From: Mucilaginibacter sp. SG564
Lineage (GTDB): Bacteria; Bacteroidota; Bacteroidia; Sphingobacteriales; Sphingobacteriaceae
Assembly (NCBI RefSeq): GCF_013149275.1
Contig: NZ_JABGNA010000004.1
Span: forward strand, 124,001-188,000
DNA length: 64,000 nucleotides
Direction: 5' to 3'
Shown: positions 26,188 to 34,068 of the stretch, piece by piece
Layout of the letters: every line of letters starts with the position of its first letter
Numbering within the stretch: position 1 is the stretch's first letter
Translations under genes and position numbers: made by a program
The notes under the pieces: generated by a model
What the model was told of the DNA's origin: nothing
Database searches by the model: none
What the model saw: only the letters and a program-made list of their open reading frames with translations

Positions 26188-26190
26188 AAA

Positions 26191-26303
26191 GAGAATCAAG
26201 AAATTAGAGTCAAGAAGCAAGAGTCTTGCTGATCGGTTGTAAAACAAAAAAGTCAAGAAGCTAAGTTTTGATCTTGCTTCTTGACTCTAATCTCTTGCAT
26301 CTT
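26191..26303. repeat. Heptad-word array with 19-bp inverted repeat
   Basis: Between the convergent stops of ung and the Lrp gene. The left half reads as 7-nt words GAGAATC, AAGAAAT, TAGAGTC, AAGAAGC, AAGAGTC (26191-26225). The right half is TGATCTT, GCTTCTT, GACTCTA, ATCTCTT, GCATCTT (26269-26303). The arms 26204-26222 and 26272-26290 are exact 19-bp reverse complements, so the spacer can form a long hairpin and may end transcription from both sides. Confidence 0.75.
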
Positions 26304-26309
26304 TTCGAA

Positions 26310-26780
26310 CTAATACTCCAAAGGAACTATTGGTTCCTTTTTACTGGTTGACATGATCATCATGGTTTGGAAAGTTTTTACAACCGTGATACGGCTTATC
26401 TTTTCCATGATCAGTTGTTCGTATGATTTAATGTCGCGTACGTATACTTTCAGCAAAAAATCGCACTGTCCGGTTACATGGTGGCACTCTGTTACCTCTT
26501 TAATGTGTTTGATCTCATCCAGAAATGTTTGAATGGTATTTTTCTGGTGAAAATCAAGCGATATCTGTATAAAGGTTTTAATACCCAGGCCCAGTTTTTC
26601 CTCGTCAACCAGGGCATGATAACTCTTGATGTACTCAGCGTTCTCCAGCTTGCGTACACGCTCCAGGGTTGGGGCCGGTGAAAGGCCTATTTCATTTGAA
26701 AGTTGAAGGTTGGTTATTCTTCCGTTTTCCTGTAATATCTTAAGTATTTGAAGATCGATTTTATCTAATTCCGCAGCCAT
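26310..26780 (-). CDS. Lrp/AsnC-family regulator
   Basis: A 156-residue regulator with an N-terminal winged helix (LDKIDLQILKILQENGRITNLQLSNEIGLSPAPTLERVRKLE) and a C-terminal RAM effector domain (TFIQISLDFHQKNTIQTFLDEIKHIKEVTECHHVTGQCDFLLKVYVRDIKSYEQLI). ATG 26780 (MAAELDKID) is chosen for the usual family start; the upstream in-frame ATG would add a Cys/His-containing segment unlike the family. The likely effector is an amino acid. It is divergent from the mntR-type gene, but the spacer palindrome lies at the latter's promoter. Confidence 0.92.
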   Translation of the reverse strand: MAAELDKIDLQILKILQENGRITNLQLSNEIGLSPAPTLERVRKLENAEYIKSYHALVDEEKLGLGIKTFIQISLDFHQKNTIQTFLDEIKHIKEVTECHHVTGQCDFLLKVYVRDIKSYEQLIMEKISRITVVKTFQTMMIMSTSKKEPIVPLEY

Positions 26781-26882
26781 TAGGTTACAATAATGTACGC
26801 AAATATACAGTTTTCCTCTGTTCACAAAATTATATTTCTCTTAAAAGTAATTCAGCAAAAATATATTTCCCACGATTTTCAT

Positions 26883-26916
26883 AATTTAGATAAGTCTAAA
26901 TTTTTTATTAGATTTG
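26883..26916 (+). promoter_or_regulatory. Operator and -7 box of the mntR-like gene
   Basis: AATTTAGA-TAAG-TCTAAATT (26883-26902) is a perfect 8-bp inverted repeat around four bases and overlaps the -33 region. TAGATTTG (26909-26916) fits TAnnTTTG. With initiation about six bases after the G, transcription would begin at or next to the ATG at 26922, giving a leaderless message. The palindrome is a candidate MntR/DtxR-type autoregulatory site. Confidence 0.65.
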
Positions 26917-26921
26917 TATAA

Positions 26922-27575
26922 ATGAATACGTTAGCCGAGGAAAACTATTTAAAATCGATCTACCATTTGTCAATTGATGCCGGAAATGTGAGCACCAATC
27001 AAATTGCCGCGTCATTAAACACCAAGGCTTCCTCGGTAACAGACATGCTGAAAAAACTAGCCGATAAGGCGCTGATCAATTATACGCGTTACCAGGGCGT
27101 AAGCTTAACCCCCGCAGGCGAGAAGATCGCTGTTAATATCATCCGCAAACACCGGCTCTGGGAGTATTTCCTGGTAGAGAAACTTAAATTTAAGTGGGAC
27201 CAGGTACATGATATGGCCGAGGAAATGGAGCACATATCATCAGCCGAACTGATTGACCGGCTTGATGAATTTATGGATTATCCGCAGCACGACCCGCATG
27301 GCGAACCCATCCCCGATTGTAATGGCAGGTTTAACGCTTCTGAATTAAAAGCCATATCTACATTAAGTGTAAACAATTGCGGAACCATAGCCGGGGTGCG
27401 TGATCACAGCTCATCTTTTTTGCAATACCTCGAAAAGCAACAGCTTACGCTGGGAAAAAAAATATCGATCACAGAAATCGTGGAGTTTGATCATTCTGTG
27501 ATCTTACAAACAGAAAATAAAAAAGAGATACACATCAGCCGCGAAGTGGCTAATAATTTACTGATAGCTTTATGA
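26922..27575 (+). CDS. mntR: MntR/DtxR-family metal-dependent regulator
   Basis: A 217-residue iron- or manganese-dependent repressor. The winged helix is NYLKSIYHLSIDAGNVSTNQIAASLNTKASSVTDMLKKL. The dimerisation and metal region has LSRH-like KHRLWEYFLVEKL, the EEMEHI segment and the FMDYPQHDPHGEPIPD signature of DtxR proteins. A C-terminal SH3-like FeoA domain (~145-217) follows. Its stop overlaps the start of the Nramp gene (ATGA), so the two are translationally coupled. It probably represses this operon when metal is plentiful, binding the palindrome at its own promoter. The Mn versus Fe choice is inferred from the Nramp partner. Confidence 0.9.
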   Translation: MNTLAEENYLKSIYHLSIDAGNVSTNQIAASLNTKASSVTDMLKKLADKALINYTRYQGVSLTPAGEKIAVNIIRKHRLWEYFLVEKLKFKWDQVHDMAEEMEHISSAELIDRLDEFMDYPQHDPHGEPIPDCNGRFNASELKAISTLSVNNCGTIAGVRDHSSSFLQYLEKQQLTLGKKISITEIVEFDHSVILQTENKKEIHISREVANNLLIAL

Positions 27576-29455
27576 CAGATACCCATAACCAATCATTAGG
27601 AGATGTACACAGCTCGGTTAGCACCGAAAATAAAACAGGCTGGCGTAAAATAATGGCCTTTCTGGGTCCGGCCTACCTGGTAAGCGTAGGTTACATGGAT
27701 CCGGGCAACTGGGCTACCGACATTGCCGGGGGCAGCGCTTTTGGTTATAAACTAATATGGGTATTATTTGCCTCCAACCTCATCGCATTGCTGCTGCAGT
27801 CGCTCAGCGCACGCCTGGGCATTGTTCGCGGGCTCGATCTGGCGCAGGCATCCAAAAATGCTTATCCCCGCTTTGTGAATTTCTGGCTGTACGTATTAGC
27901 GCAAATAGCCATTATAGCCTGCGATCTGGCCGAGATCATCGGTATGGCCATCGGCTTAAAATTGCTATTTAACCTGCCATTGATATGGGGCGTATCGCTT
28001 ACCATAACCGATACCATCCTAATGCTTTATTTAATGAACAAAGGCATGCGTAAACTGGAAGGTTTTATCATATCCATGATATTTATTGTAGGGCTTTCAT
28101 TTTTAATAGAGATGTTCATTGTGCAGCCCAACGTAGTTGAAATAGCCAAAGGTTTTGCGCCCGGCAATTTAAGTGGCGACGCGCTTTACATTGCCATAGG
28201 TATTATTGGAGCTACAGTGATGCCGCATAATCTGTACCTGCACTCCTCGCTGGTGCAAACCCGGCAAATCACCCGTACAGACGCGGGTATTAAATCGGCT
28301 ATTAAATTCAACCTGTTTGATACCGTTATAGCACTTAACCTGGCCTTTTTTGTAAACGCCGCAATCCTGATACTGGCAGCTACAGCCTTTTATAAAAACG
28401 GCTATTTTAAAGTTGCCGAAATACAGGATGCCTATAAGCTGCTTGAGCATATTTTTGGCAGGGTTGCCCCGGTACTTTTCGCCATCGCTTTGATAGCCTC
28501 AGGACAAAGCTCTACCATCACGGGGACACTTGCCGGACAAATTATTATGGAGGGCCACATCAACCTGCGTATTGAGCCCTGGCTGCGCCGTTTACTTACC
28601 CGTGTGCTGGCTATTGTACCGGCCGTTTTCACCATCATATATTTTGGAGAAGAGGGATTGGGTAGCTTGATTATATTAAGCCAGGTGGTGCTGAGCCTGC
28701 AACTGGGTTTTGCGGTTATCCCGCTTATCCACTTTACATCTGACAAAAAACGGATGGGTAAATTTGCCATCAGTCTTAAAGTAAAAGTATTGGCCTGGGC
28801 CTGCGCCATCCTTATTGTTGCGTTAAACGGCAAATTGGTATACGAACAATTATTTGATTGGATAAAAGAATACCCATCCGCCGCCGCCTGGATCTATGCC
28901 CTGGTTTTCCCCATTGTTCTTGCTGTAGCGTTACTGCTGATATATGTATTTTTCAGACCGATGTTATACAAACATAAAGATCAGCCATTTTATGCACCTC
29001 ATGGTATTGCCAGTGCCATCACCGAGCTTGATGCCATTACTTATAAACACATAGCCATAACCATCGATTTTTCAAAAAACGACAACGACTGCCTGCGCCA
29101 TGCTATTATGCAGGGCGGCAAACGGGCTACTTATACTCTGATCCATGTGGTGGAAACTGCCGGCGCGCGTTACTATGGTAAACAGGTTATGGATAACGAA
29201 ACCCAAAGCGATGTAGACAACCTGAATAAGTATGTTACTGCCCTGGAAAACCTGGGCTATAAAGCACAGGCGCAAATTGGTTATGGTAACCCGGCAAGCG
29301 CTATCGCTAAGATTGTAAATGAAGAAAATGTCGATTTTATTGTGATGGGTTCGCATGGTCACAAGGCCCTGAAAGATCTTATTTTTGGTACCACTGTAAA
29401 CTCGGTTAGGCATATGGTGAATGTGCCGGTATTGGTGGTAAAACCAAGCAGGTAA
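27572..29455 (+). CDS. mntH: Nramp metal transporter with C-terminal UspA domain
   Basis: A 627-residue proton-coupled Mn2+/Fe2+ importer fused to a universal stress domain. The Nramp part (~1-455) shows SVGYMDPGNWATDI in helix 1 and IGATVMPHNLYLHSSL in helix 6, the metal-binding DPGN and MPH motifs. The C-terminal ~155 residues form a UspA domain: YKHIAITIDFSKND at its start and VDFIVMGSHGHKALKDLIFGTTVNSVRHMVNVPVLVV at its end, the latter including the G-x9-G(S/T) ATP-binding segment. The fusion is seen in other Bacteroidota and may let nucleotide status tune transport. It is coupled to the mntR-like gene by an ATGA overlap. Confidence 0.92.
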   Translation: MTDTHNQSLGDVHSSVSTENKTGWRKIMAFLGPAYLVSVGYMDPGNWATDIAGGSAFGYKLIWVLFASNLIALLLQSLSARLGIVRGLDLAQASKNAYPRFVNFWLYVLAQIAIIACDLAEIIGMAIGLKLLFNLPLIWGVSLTITDTILMLYLMNKGMRKLEGFIISMIFIVGLSFLIEMFIVQPNVVEIAKGFAPGNLSGDALYIAIGIIGATVMPHNLYLHSSLVQTRQITRTDAGIKSAIKFNLFDTVIALNLAFFVNAAILILAATAFYKNGYFKVAEIQDAYKLLEHIFGRVAPVLFAIALIASGQSSTITGTLAGQIIMEGHINLRIEPWLRRLLTRVLAIVPAVFTIIYFGEEGLGSLIILSQVVLSLQLGFAVIPLIHFTSDKKRMGKFAISLKVKVLAWACAILIVALNGKLVYEQLFDWIKEYPSAAAWIYALVFPIVLAVALLLIYVFFRPMLYKHKDQPFYAPHGIASAITELDAITYKHIAITIDFSKNDNDCLRHAIMQGGKRATYTLIHVVETAGARYYGKQVMDNETQSDVDNLNKYVTALENLGYKAQAQIGYGNPASAIAKIVNEENVDFIVMGSHGHKALKDLIFGTTVNSVRHMVNVPVLVVKPSR

Positions 29456-29517
29456 TAATATAGCAAGACCTGTTTTGGTTATTTTGCGTAAATTTGCACC
29501 TCACCGAAAGGAAAAAC

Positions 29518-29973
29518 ATGACTACTCAGGATAAAATATATATAAAAAACAAGAAGGCTTATTTTGAATACCACATACTGGATAAGTATGTAGCCGGTAT
29601 TCAATTGCTGGGCACTGAAATAAAATCGATACGTGAGGGCAAGGCCAATATCAACGATGCCTTTTGCACCTTTATCAATAACCAACTGTTTGTACGCAAT
29701 TTGCATATATCAGAATATTCATACGGATCATTCTATAACCACGAGGCCAAACGCGACCGTGTGCTATTACTTACCAAAAAAGAGCTTAAAAAGCTGGTAA
29801 CCCGTGGCGAAGAAAAGGGCCTGACCATTGTGCCATTAGCCCTGTTCATCAGCGAACGTGGTTTTGCTAAACTGGAAATTGGACTTGCACAAGGTAAAAA
29901 GACATTTGACAAACGCGAAACAATGAAAGAGCGCGACACTAAAGTTGAAATGGACCGGGCAATGAAAAGGTAA
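29518..29973 (+). CDS. smpB: SsrA-binding protein
   Basis: A 151-residue SmpB that carries tmRNA to stalled ribosomes. Typical features: NKKAYFEYHILDKYVAGIQLLGTEIKSIREGKANINDAF at the start, YNHEAKRDRVLLLTKKELKKL in the middle, and the basic tail GKKTFDKRETMKERDTKVEMDRAMKR that inserts into the mRNA channel. ATG 29518 is chosen since eight residues encoded upstream do not fit the family. The tmRNA gene itself is not in the window. A nested palindrome follows its stop. Confidence 0.95.
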   Translation: MTTQDKIYIKNKKAYFEYHILDKYVAGIQLLGTEIKSIREGKANINDAFCTFINNQLFVRNLHISEYSYGSFYNHEAKRDRVLLLTKKELKKLVTRGEEKGLTIVPLALFISERGFAKLEIGLAQGKKTFDKRETMKERDTKVEMDRAMKR

Positions 29974-29981
29974 GCCACCCA

Positions 29982-30090
29982 AACCTCCTAAAGGGGGCGT
30001 GCACTTAACAAAACAGCCTGCTTTAAATATTTAAAGCAGGCTGTTTTGTTAAGTGAATTTGCTAATCAAAAGCTCCCCCTTTAGGGGGTT
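29982..30090. repeat. Nested palindrome element between smpB and pcm
   Basis: Outer arms AACCTCCTAAAGGGGG (29982-29997) and CCCCCTTTAGGGGGTT (30075-30090) pair with one mismatch. Inside lies a perfect 25-bp inverted repeat: 30002-30026 (begins CACTTAACAAAACAGCC) with 30031-30055, around ATAT. It sits between convergent gene ends and could terminate both, but the nested design repeats the C5-TTTA-G5 outer arms seen at 42166-42244. Confidence 0.8.
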
Positions 30091-30096
30091 GGGGGC

Positions 30097-30756
30097 TCAC
30101 CATGCCTTATCTCCCACCAAAGGCACAAATCTGAAAGTATCCAGCACAATCTTTTCGTAGTCATTTTCGGCAACCTTGAGTATAGTTACCATTTTTTGAG
30201 TTTCTTCGTCACCAACCGGAATTACCAGGATACCACCTATTTTGAGTTGTTTCAAAAGCACATCAGGCACTGTAGGTGCACCGGCCGTTACGATGATCTT
30301 ATCATAAGGCGCGTGTTTGGCTATACCAATAGAACCATCACCACAAAAAAAGTTGGGTTTATAACCCATCTTTTCGGGCAGGATAAACCGGGTGCGCTCA
30401 TACAATTTTTCCTGGCGCTCAATGGTATAAACTTTGGCGCCGAGTTCCAGTAATATACAGGTTTGGTAACCTGAACCTGTGCCTATCTCCAGTACCTTAT
30501 CGCCTTTGCGTATATGGAGCAATTCTGTTTGATAAGCAACAGTATAGGGTTGCGATATGGTTTGCCCCTCGCCTATCGGAAAGGCAATATCGCTGTAGGC
30601 CTGGTTCCAGAAAGTTTCATCAAAAAAATAGTGGCGCGGTACTTTGCTTATGGCCAGCAATACTTCTTCATCCTGGATACCTTTTTTTCGCAGGATGTCA
30701 ACCAATCGTTTACGGGCGCCTTTTTCGCGATAATTATCAATATACTTATAAGCCAT
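30097..30756 (-). CDS. pcm: Protein-L-isoaspartate O-methyltransferase
   Basis: A 219-residue SAM-dependent enzyme that repairs isoaspartyl residues in aged proteins. The SAM-binding motif I is VLEIGTGSGYQTCILLELGAKVYTIERQ, preceded by GQTISQPYTVAYQTELL, the PCMT signature. Motif II is KIIVTAGAPTVPDVLLKQLKIGGILVIPVG. Length is normal. A TACCTTTG (-7-like) on the minus strand at 30772-30765 lies just upstream of the ATG, so its message may have a very short leader. It is convergent with smpB across a nested palindrome. Confidence 0.95.
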   Translation of the reverse strand: MAYKYIDNYREKGARKRLVDILRKKGIQDEEVLLAISKVPRHYFFDETFWNQAYSDIAFPIGEGQTISQPYTVAYQTELLHIRKGDKVLEIGTGSGYQTCILLELGAKVYTIERQEKLYERTRFILPEKMGYKPNFFCGDGSIGIAKHAPYDKIIVTAGAPTVPDVLLKQLKIGGILVIPVGDEETQKMVTILKVAENDYEKIVLDTFRFVPLVGDKAW

Positions 30757-30764
30757 TTATAAGG

Positions 30765-30772
30765 CAAAGGTA
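30765..30772 (-). promoter_or_regulatory. Possible -7 box of pcm
   Basis: TACCTTTG on the minus strand fits TAnnTTTG; its last base is nine bases before the start codon. No TTG is found at the expected -33 position. Confidence 0.4.
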
Positions 30773-30880
30773 ACAGGAAATTCAGCATTTAGGGGATGCG
30801 GGTAACGTAGAGATGGGTAATTCATTATGTGTTAGCCGGTAAAAAAATTAAGATAATTAACAATAAACAAAAACGTGATT

Positions 30881-30968
30881 CATTTGCGAGCGATAGCGTG
30901 GCAATCCTTAACTGTGCAGAAAGGCTCGGGTATTCGGGGATTGCCACGTCGTTCCTCCTCGCAATGAC
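30881..30968. repeat. Inverted-repeat element, ATTGCGAG/GTGGCAATCC type
   Basis: GTGGCAATCC (30898-30907) and GGATTGCCAC (30938-30947) form a 10-bp inverted repeat. Outside them CATTTGCGAG and the mirror CTCGCAATG extend the symmetry to about 27 bases per arm with mismatches. The phrase resembles a repeated intergenic element I know from other Sphingobacteriaceae genomes (recollection, not searched). It lies between priA and pcm. Confidence 0.6.
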
Positions 30969-30986
30969 GCATCGGAGAACATCCCT

Positions 30987-33479
30987 TTAATACGGATCAA
31001 CATCGGGCTGAATAATACTGCCTTTGCTTAATTTGGTTGTTTGAAATTGGGTGATCACATCGCGCAGTATAGCCTTAGCTTTAACAATGGATATACCATC
31101 CCGCTCAAATTTGAGCATGATAGATTTGATATAATAATTACGGATGCGACTGATGAGCGGTGATTCAGGACCTATTACCCGCTCGCCAAAATGTTTGCGC
31201 AGTTCATTACCCAGGTAATTGGCCTGATTGTATAACACTTCCGGGTCTTTATGTTTAATATCAAGGTTGATGATGCGGTAAAACGGCGGATATTTAAAGC
31301 TTTTACGCTCTTCCATTTCCGTAAAATACAGATCGTTATAATCATTGGCGATCACCTGTTTGATAACCCGGTGATTAGGATCATAGGTTTGGATCACCAC
31401 TTTACCCTGTTTACCCCGTCGTCCGGCACGACCGCTTACCTGTGCCAGCATCTGGAAACTACGCTCATTGGCCCGGTAATCTGGAAATTTAAGCATGCTA
31501 TCGGCATTGATGATTCCTATGAGGGTAACATCGGCAAAATCAAGTCCTTTGGCCACCATTTGGGTACCTACCAGGATATCTATCTTTTTCTCTTCCAGGT
31601 TGTTTAATATGGTTTGCAGGGAGTTACGGGCGCGGGTGGTATCCAGATCCATGCGGGCAATACGAGCTTCGGGTAGTAACAGACTTAATTCGTCCTCTAT
31701 CTTCTCGGTACCAAAACCTTTGTATTCCAGGTGCGTTGAACCGCATGCCGGACAAATAGACGGTGAATCTTCCCGGTAACCACAATAATGACAATGCAGT
31801 TTGCCGCTACTCTTATGATAGGTCAAACTTACATCGCAATTGATACATTTTGGCGTATATGCGCATATTTTACACATCAACACCGGGGCATATCCACGCC
31901 GGTTTTGAAACAGGATCACCTGCTCCTGATGGGTCAGGGTCTGATTAATACCCTCCATCAGCACACTGGTAAAATGCGATTGTATAGTTTTTTGCTTAGT
32001 TTCATGACTGATGCTTACTACCTGTACATCGGGCAGTTGTACACCGCCATAACGTTCAGTAAGTTCAGCAAAGCCATACTTATGGGTACGGGCATTATAA
32101 TAGCTTTCAAACGACGGTGTAGCCGAACCTAAAAGCACTTTACCTTGATGCGTATTGGCCAGAAAAATGGCTGCATCACGGGCATTATATCGCGGAGCCG
32201 GATCAAATTGTTTATAAGAGGTTTCGTGCTCCTCATCCACCACAATCAGGCCGAGATCATTAAATGGCAAAAAAACCGATGAGCGCGCACCCAGTATTAC
32301 TTTATAATCATTGTTCAGCACCTTTTGCCAAACCTCTACCCTTTCGTTATCATTAAACCGGGAGTGATAAACACCGATGTCGGCACCAAAATATAGGCGT
32401 AGCCGTTCAATGATATGTGTGGTGAGGGCAATTTCGGGCAACAGGTAAAGTACCTGCCGGTCGCTGCGCATCATTTCTTCTATCAACCTGATGTAGATCT
32501 GTGTTTTGCCCGATGAGGTAACTCCATGCAGCAGTACCACATCTTTCTCCTGGAATTGCGTACGCACACTTTGCAGCACTTCGGTTTGCTGTTCGCTTAA
32601 CTCAAAGTTGCTGTTCAGTTCTTCTTCCTCTTCAAAATGCAAACGGCTCACATTTTTTTCCTCTGCGATAAGAATCTCTTTTTCTATAAGCGATTTAATG
32701 CTCGATTCACCTGCTCCGCTTTCTTCTATCAGCTCATTTTTGGTGATGGCTTTCTGATGACGTGCCAGTTTTATATAAGCCAGCAGCGCATCAGCTTGCT
32801 TTGGAGCGCGCTTCTCCAGTATCGGGAAAAGCTCACGTAAATTATCCGGATTGTTATAAACCGGGTTCAATGTAATAAAAGTACGCTTGCGGGGTTTGTA
32901 ACGTTCGCTTACTTCCTCGGATATATGGATGATGTTTTTCTCGAACATCAGTTTCAGGATAGGCATTACCGTTTTCTGACCCAATAATTTGGCAATATCA
33001 CTTACGGTAAGCTCCGGCTGGATATCCAGGGCTTCTACAATCAAGAATTCCTTATCATGTAGCGTTGAGCGGTCAATATCATACTCTTTATTGAGCACAA
33101 TGCGGGTTTCACTGGCCAGTTTTAGGGCAGCGGGTAATGCGGCGTTCATTACCTCGCCAATATTGCACATATAATAATAGGCCAGCCATTGCCAAAAATG
33201 TAACTGATGAGGCGTTACAACCGGCTGATCGTCCAGAATATCAATAATGTATTTAGCTTCATATTTTTCGGGAGCAAGCGTGCTGATTTCCTTAACAATA
33301 GCAGTGTACAACTTACTTTTACCAAATTGCACCACTACTCTTTTACCTATGGCGATGGCATCATTCAGTTCATACGGCACCCGATAGGTATAATTTTTTG
33401 AAATTGCCAGTGGTAAAATCACTTCGGCAAAAAGCGTTTTACGGTCGGTATGATCAATTTCAGCAAATTCCAATATCAT
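30987..33479 (-). CDS. priA: Primosomal protein N', replication restart helicase
   Basis: An 830-residue PriA, the DEXH helicase that reloads the replisome at collapsed forks. An N-terminal 3'-DNA-binding domain (~1-110; FAEVILPLAISKNYTYRVPYEL) is followed by a winged-helix segment. The helicase core has Walker A VTSSGKTQIYI, DEEHE box and motif VI QVSGRAGRRGKQG. The zinc-binding insert contains CKICAYTPKCINCDVSL and CHYCGYREDSPSICPAC, giving eight Cys. Size and motif order are normal. The message is monocistronic. Confidence 0.97.
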   Translation of the reverse strand: MILEFAEIDHTDRKTLFAEVILPLAISKNYTYRVPYELNDAIAIGKRVVVQFGKSKLYTAIVKEISTLAPEKYEAKYIIDILDDQPVVTPHQLHFWQWLAYYYMCNIGEVMNAALPAALKLASETRIVLNKEYDIDRSTLHDKEFLIVEALDIQPELTVSDIAKLLGQKTVMPILKLMFEKNIIHISEEVSERYKPRKRTFITLNPVYNNPDNLRELFPILEKRAPKQADALLAYIKLARHQKAITKNELIEESGAGESSIKSLIEKEILIAEEKNVSRLHFEEEEELNSNFELSEQQTEVLQSVRTQFQEKDVVLLHGVTSSGKTQIYIRLIEEMMRSDRQVLYLLPEIALTTHIIERLRLYFGADIGVYHSRFNDNERVEVWQKVLNNDYKVILGARSSVFLPFNDLGLIVVDEEHETSYKQFDPAPRYNARDAAIFLANTHQGKVLLGSATPSFESYYNARTHKYGFAELTERYGGVQLPDVQVVSISHETKQKTIQSHFTSVLMEGINQTLTHQEQVILFQNRRGYAPVLMCKICAYTPKCINCDVSLTYHKSSGKLHCHYCGYREDSPSICPACGSTHLEYKGFGTEKIEDELSLLLPEARIARMDLDTTRARNSLQTILNNLEEKKIDILVGTQMVAKGLDFADVTLIGIINADSMLKFPDYRANERSFQMLAQVSGRAGRRGKQGKVVIQTYDPNHRVIKQVIANDYNDLYFTEMEERKSFKYPPFYRIINLDIKHKDPEVLYNQANYLGNELRKHFGERVIGPESPLISRIRNYYIKSIMLKFERDGISIVKAKAILRDVITQFQTTKLSKGSIIQPDVDPY

Positions 33480-33484
33480 GTAAA

Positions 33485-33547
33485 TCCTAAACTCTAAAGA
33501 CTAAATTCTAAACCCTAAAGGGGAAATTCTAAAAACTAAATACTCAA
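33485..33547. repeat. Degenerate heptad array nnCTAAA
   Basis: Nine 7-nt words in strict register: TCCTAAA, CTCTAAA, GACTAAA, TTCTAAA, CCCTAAA, GGGGAAA, TTCTAAA, AACTAAA, TACTCAA. The last five positions CTAAA are kept in seven of nine and the first two vary freely. It fills most of the gap upstream of priA. The same frame of words, with fixed GG, makes the array at 61731-61814. Confidence 0.8.
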
Positions 33548-33596
33548 CTCCAATTCCAGTCCTTGATCTTTTACCCCAAAAGCCTTGCTCCAAAAA

Positions 33597-33983
33597 TCAT
33601 TTATTCCTAAAAGCAGCTACAGCCAGCATCAGCCAACCTAAAATAAACAGCAAGCCACCCAATGGTGTAATTGGGCCAAGGGCAATCAACCAATCCCAGC
33701 CAAGAATACTCCGGCAGGATAACAAGTATAATGATCCCGAAAAGAAAAGAATACCAAAAGTAAAAAAGTAATAAGCCAGAGTTATCTGGTTGTTTTTAAA
33801 GCGCGCAAAGGTTGATAAGAAAAGCAAAGCGAATACATGATAAAAATTGTACTGTACCGCAGTGTGCCAAACTTCAAGATCAGCGGCAGATAAGCGCCCT
33901 TTTAAACCGTGAGCACCAAACGCTCCGGTAATAACGGCTAGCATACCAAAAAACGAAGCCGTGATAATTATTTGTTTGTTCAT
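33597..33983 (-). CDS. DUF423 family membrane protein
   Basis: A 128-residue four-helix membrane protein of the DUF423 family (YgdD-like). The conserved N-terminal sequence is SFFGMLAVITGAFGAHGLKGRL, followed by WHTAVQYNFYHVFALLFLSTFAR with the family His residues, and the C-terminal PITPLGGLLFILGWLMLAVAAF. ATG 33983 (MNKQIIITASFF) is chosen; an upstream ATG would only add a short extra hydrophobic end. The role is not established. It lies between priA, from which a heptad array separates it, and a divergent gene. Confidence 0.92.
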   Translation of the reverse strand: MNKQIIITASFFGMLAVITGAFGAHGLKGRLSAADLEVWHTAVQYNFYHVFALLFLSTFARFKNNQITLAYYFFTFGILFFSGSLYLLSCRSILGWDWLIALGPITPLGGLLFILGWLMLAVAAFRNK

Positions 33984-34046
33984 GCAGATATAAAAAGCTA
34001 AGTTAACCAATTGAAAGTATTACTTTAATGCCGCAGCGTAAAATTC

Positions 34047-34054
34047 TATCTTTG
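34047..34054 (+). promoter_or_regulatory. Possible -7 box of the 531-aa protein gene
   Basis: TATCTTTG fits TAnnTTTG and lies 14 bases before the ATG at 34069. The -33 position reads TTA rather than TTG. Confidence 0.45.
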
Positions 34055-34068
34055 TAAAGCAATCCGCT

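Noticed and set aside
33485..33547. CRISPR array
   Set aside because: Word arrays have a 7-nt repeat and no spacers of constant length, and no cas genes are present. They are not CRISPR.
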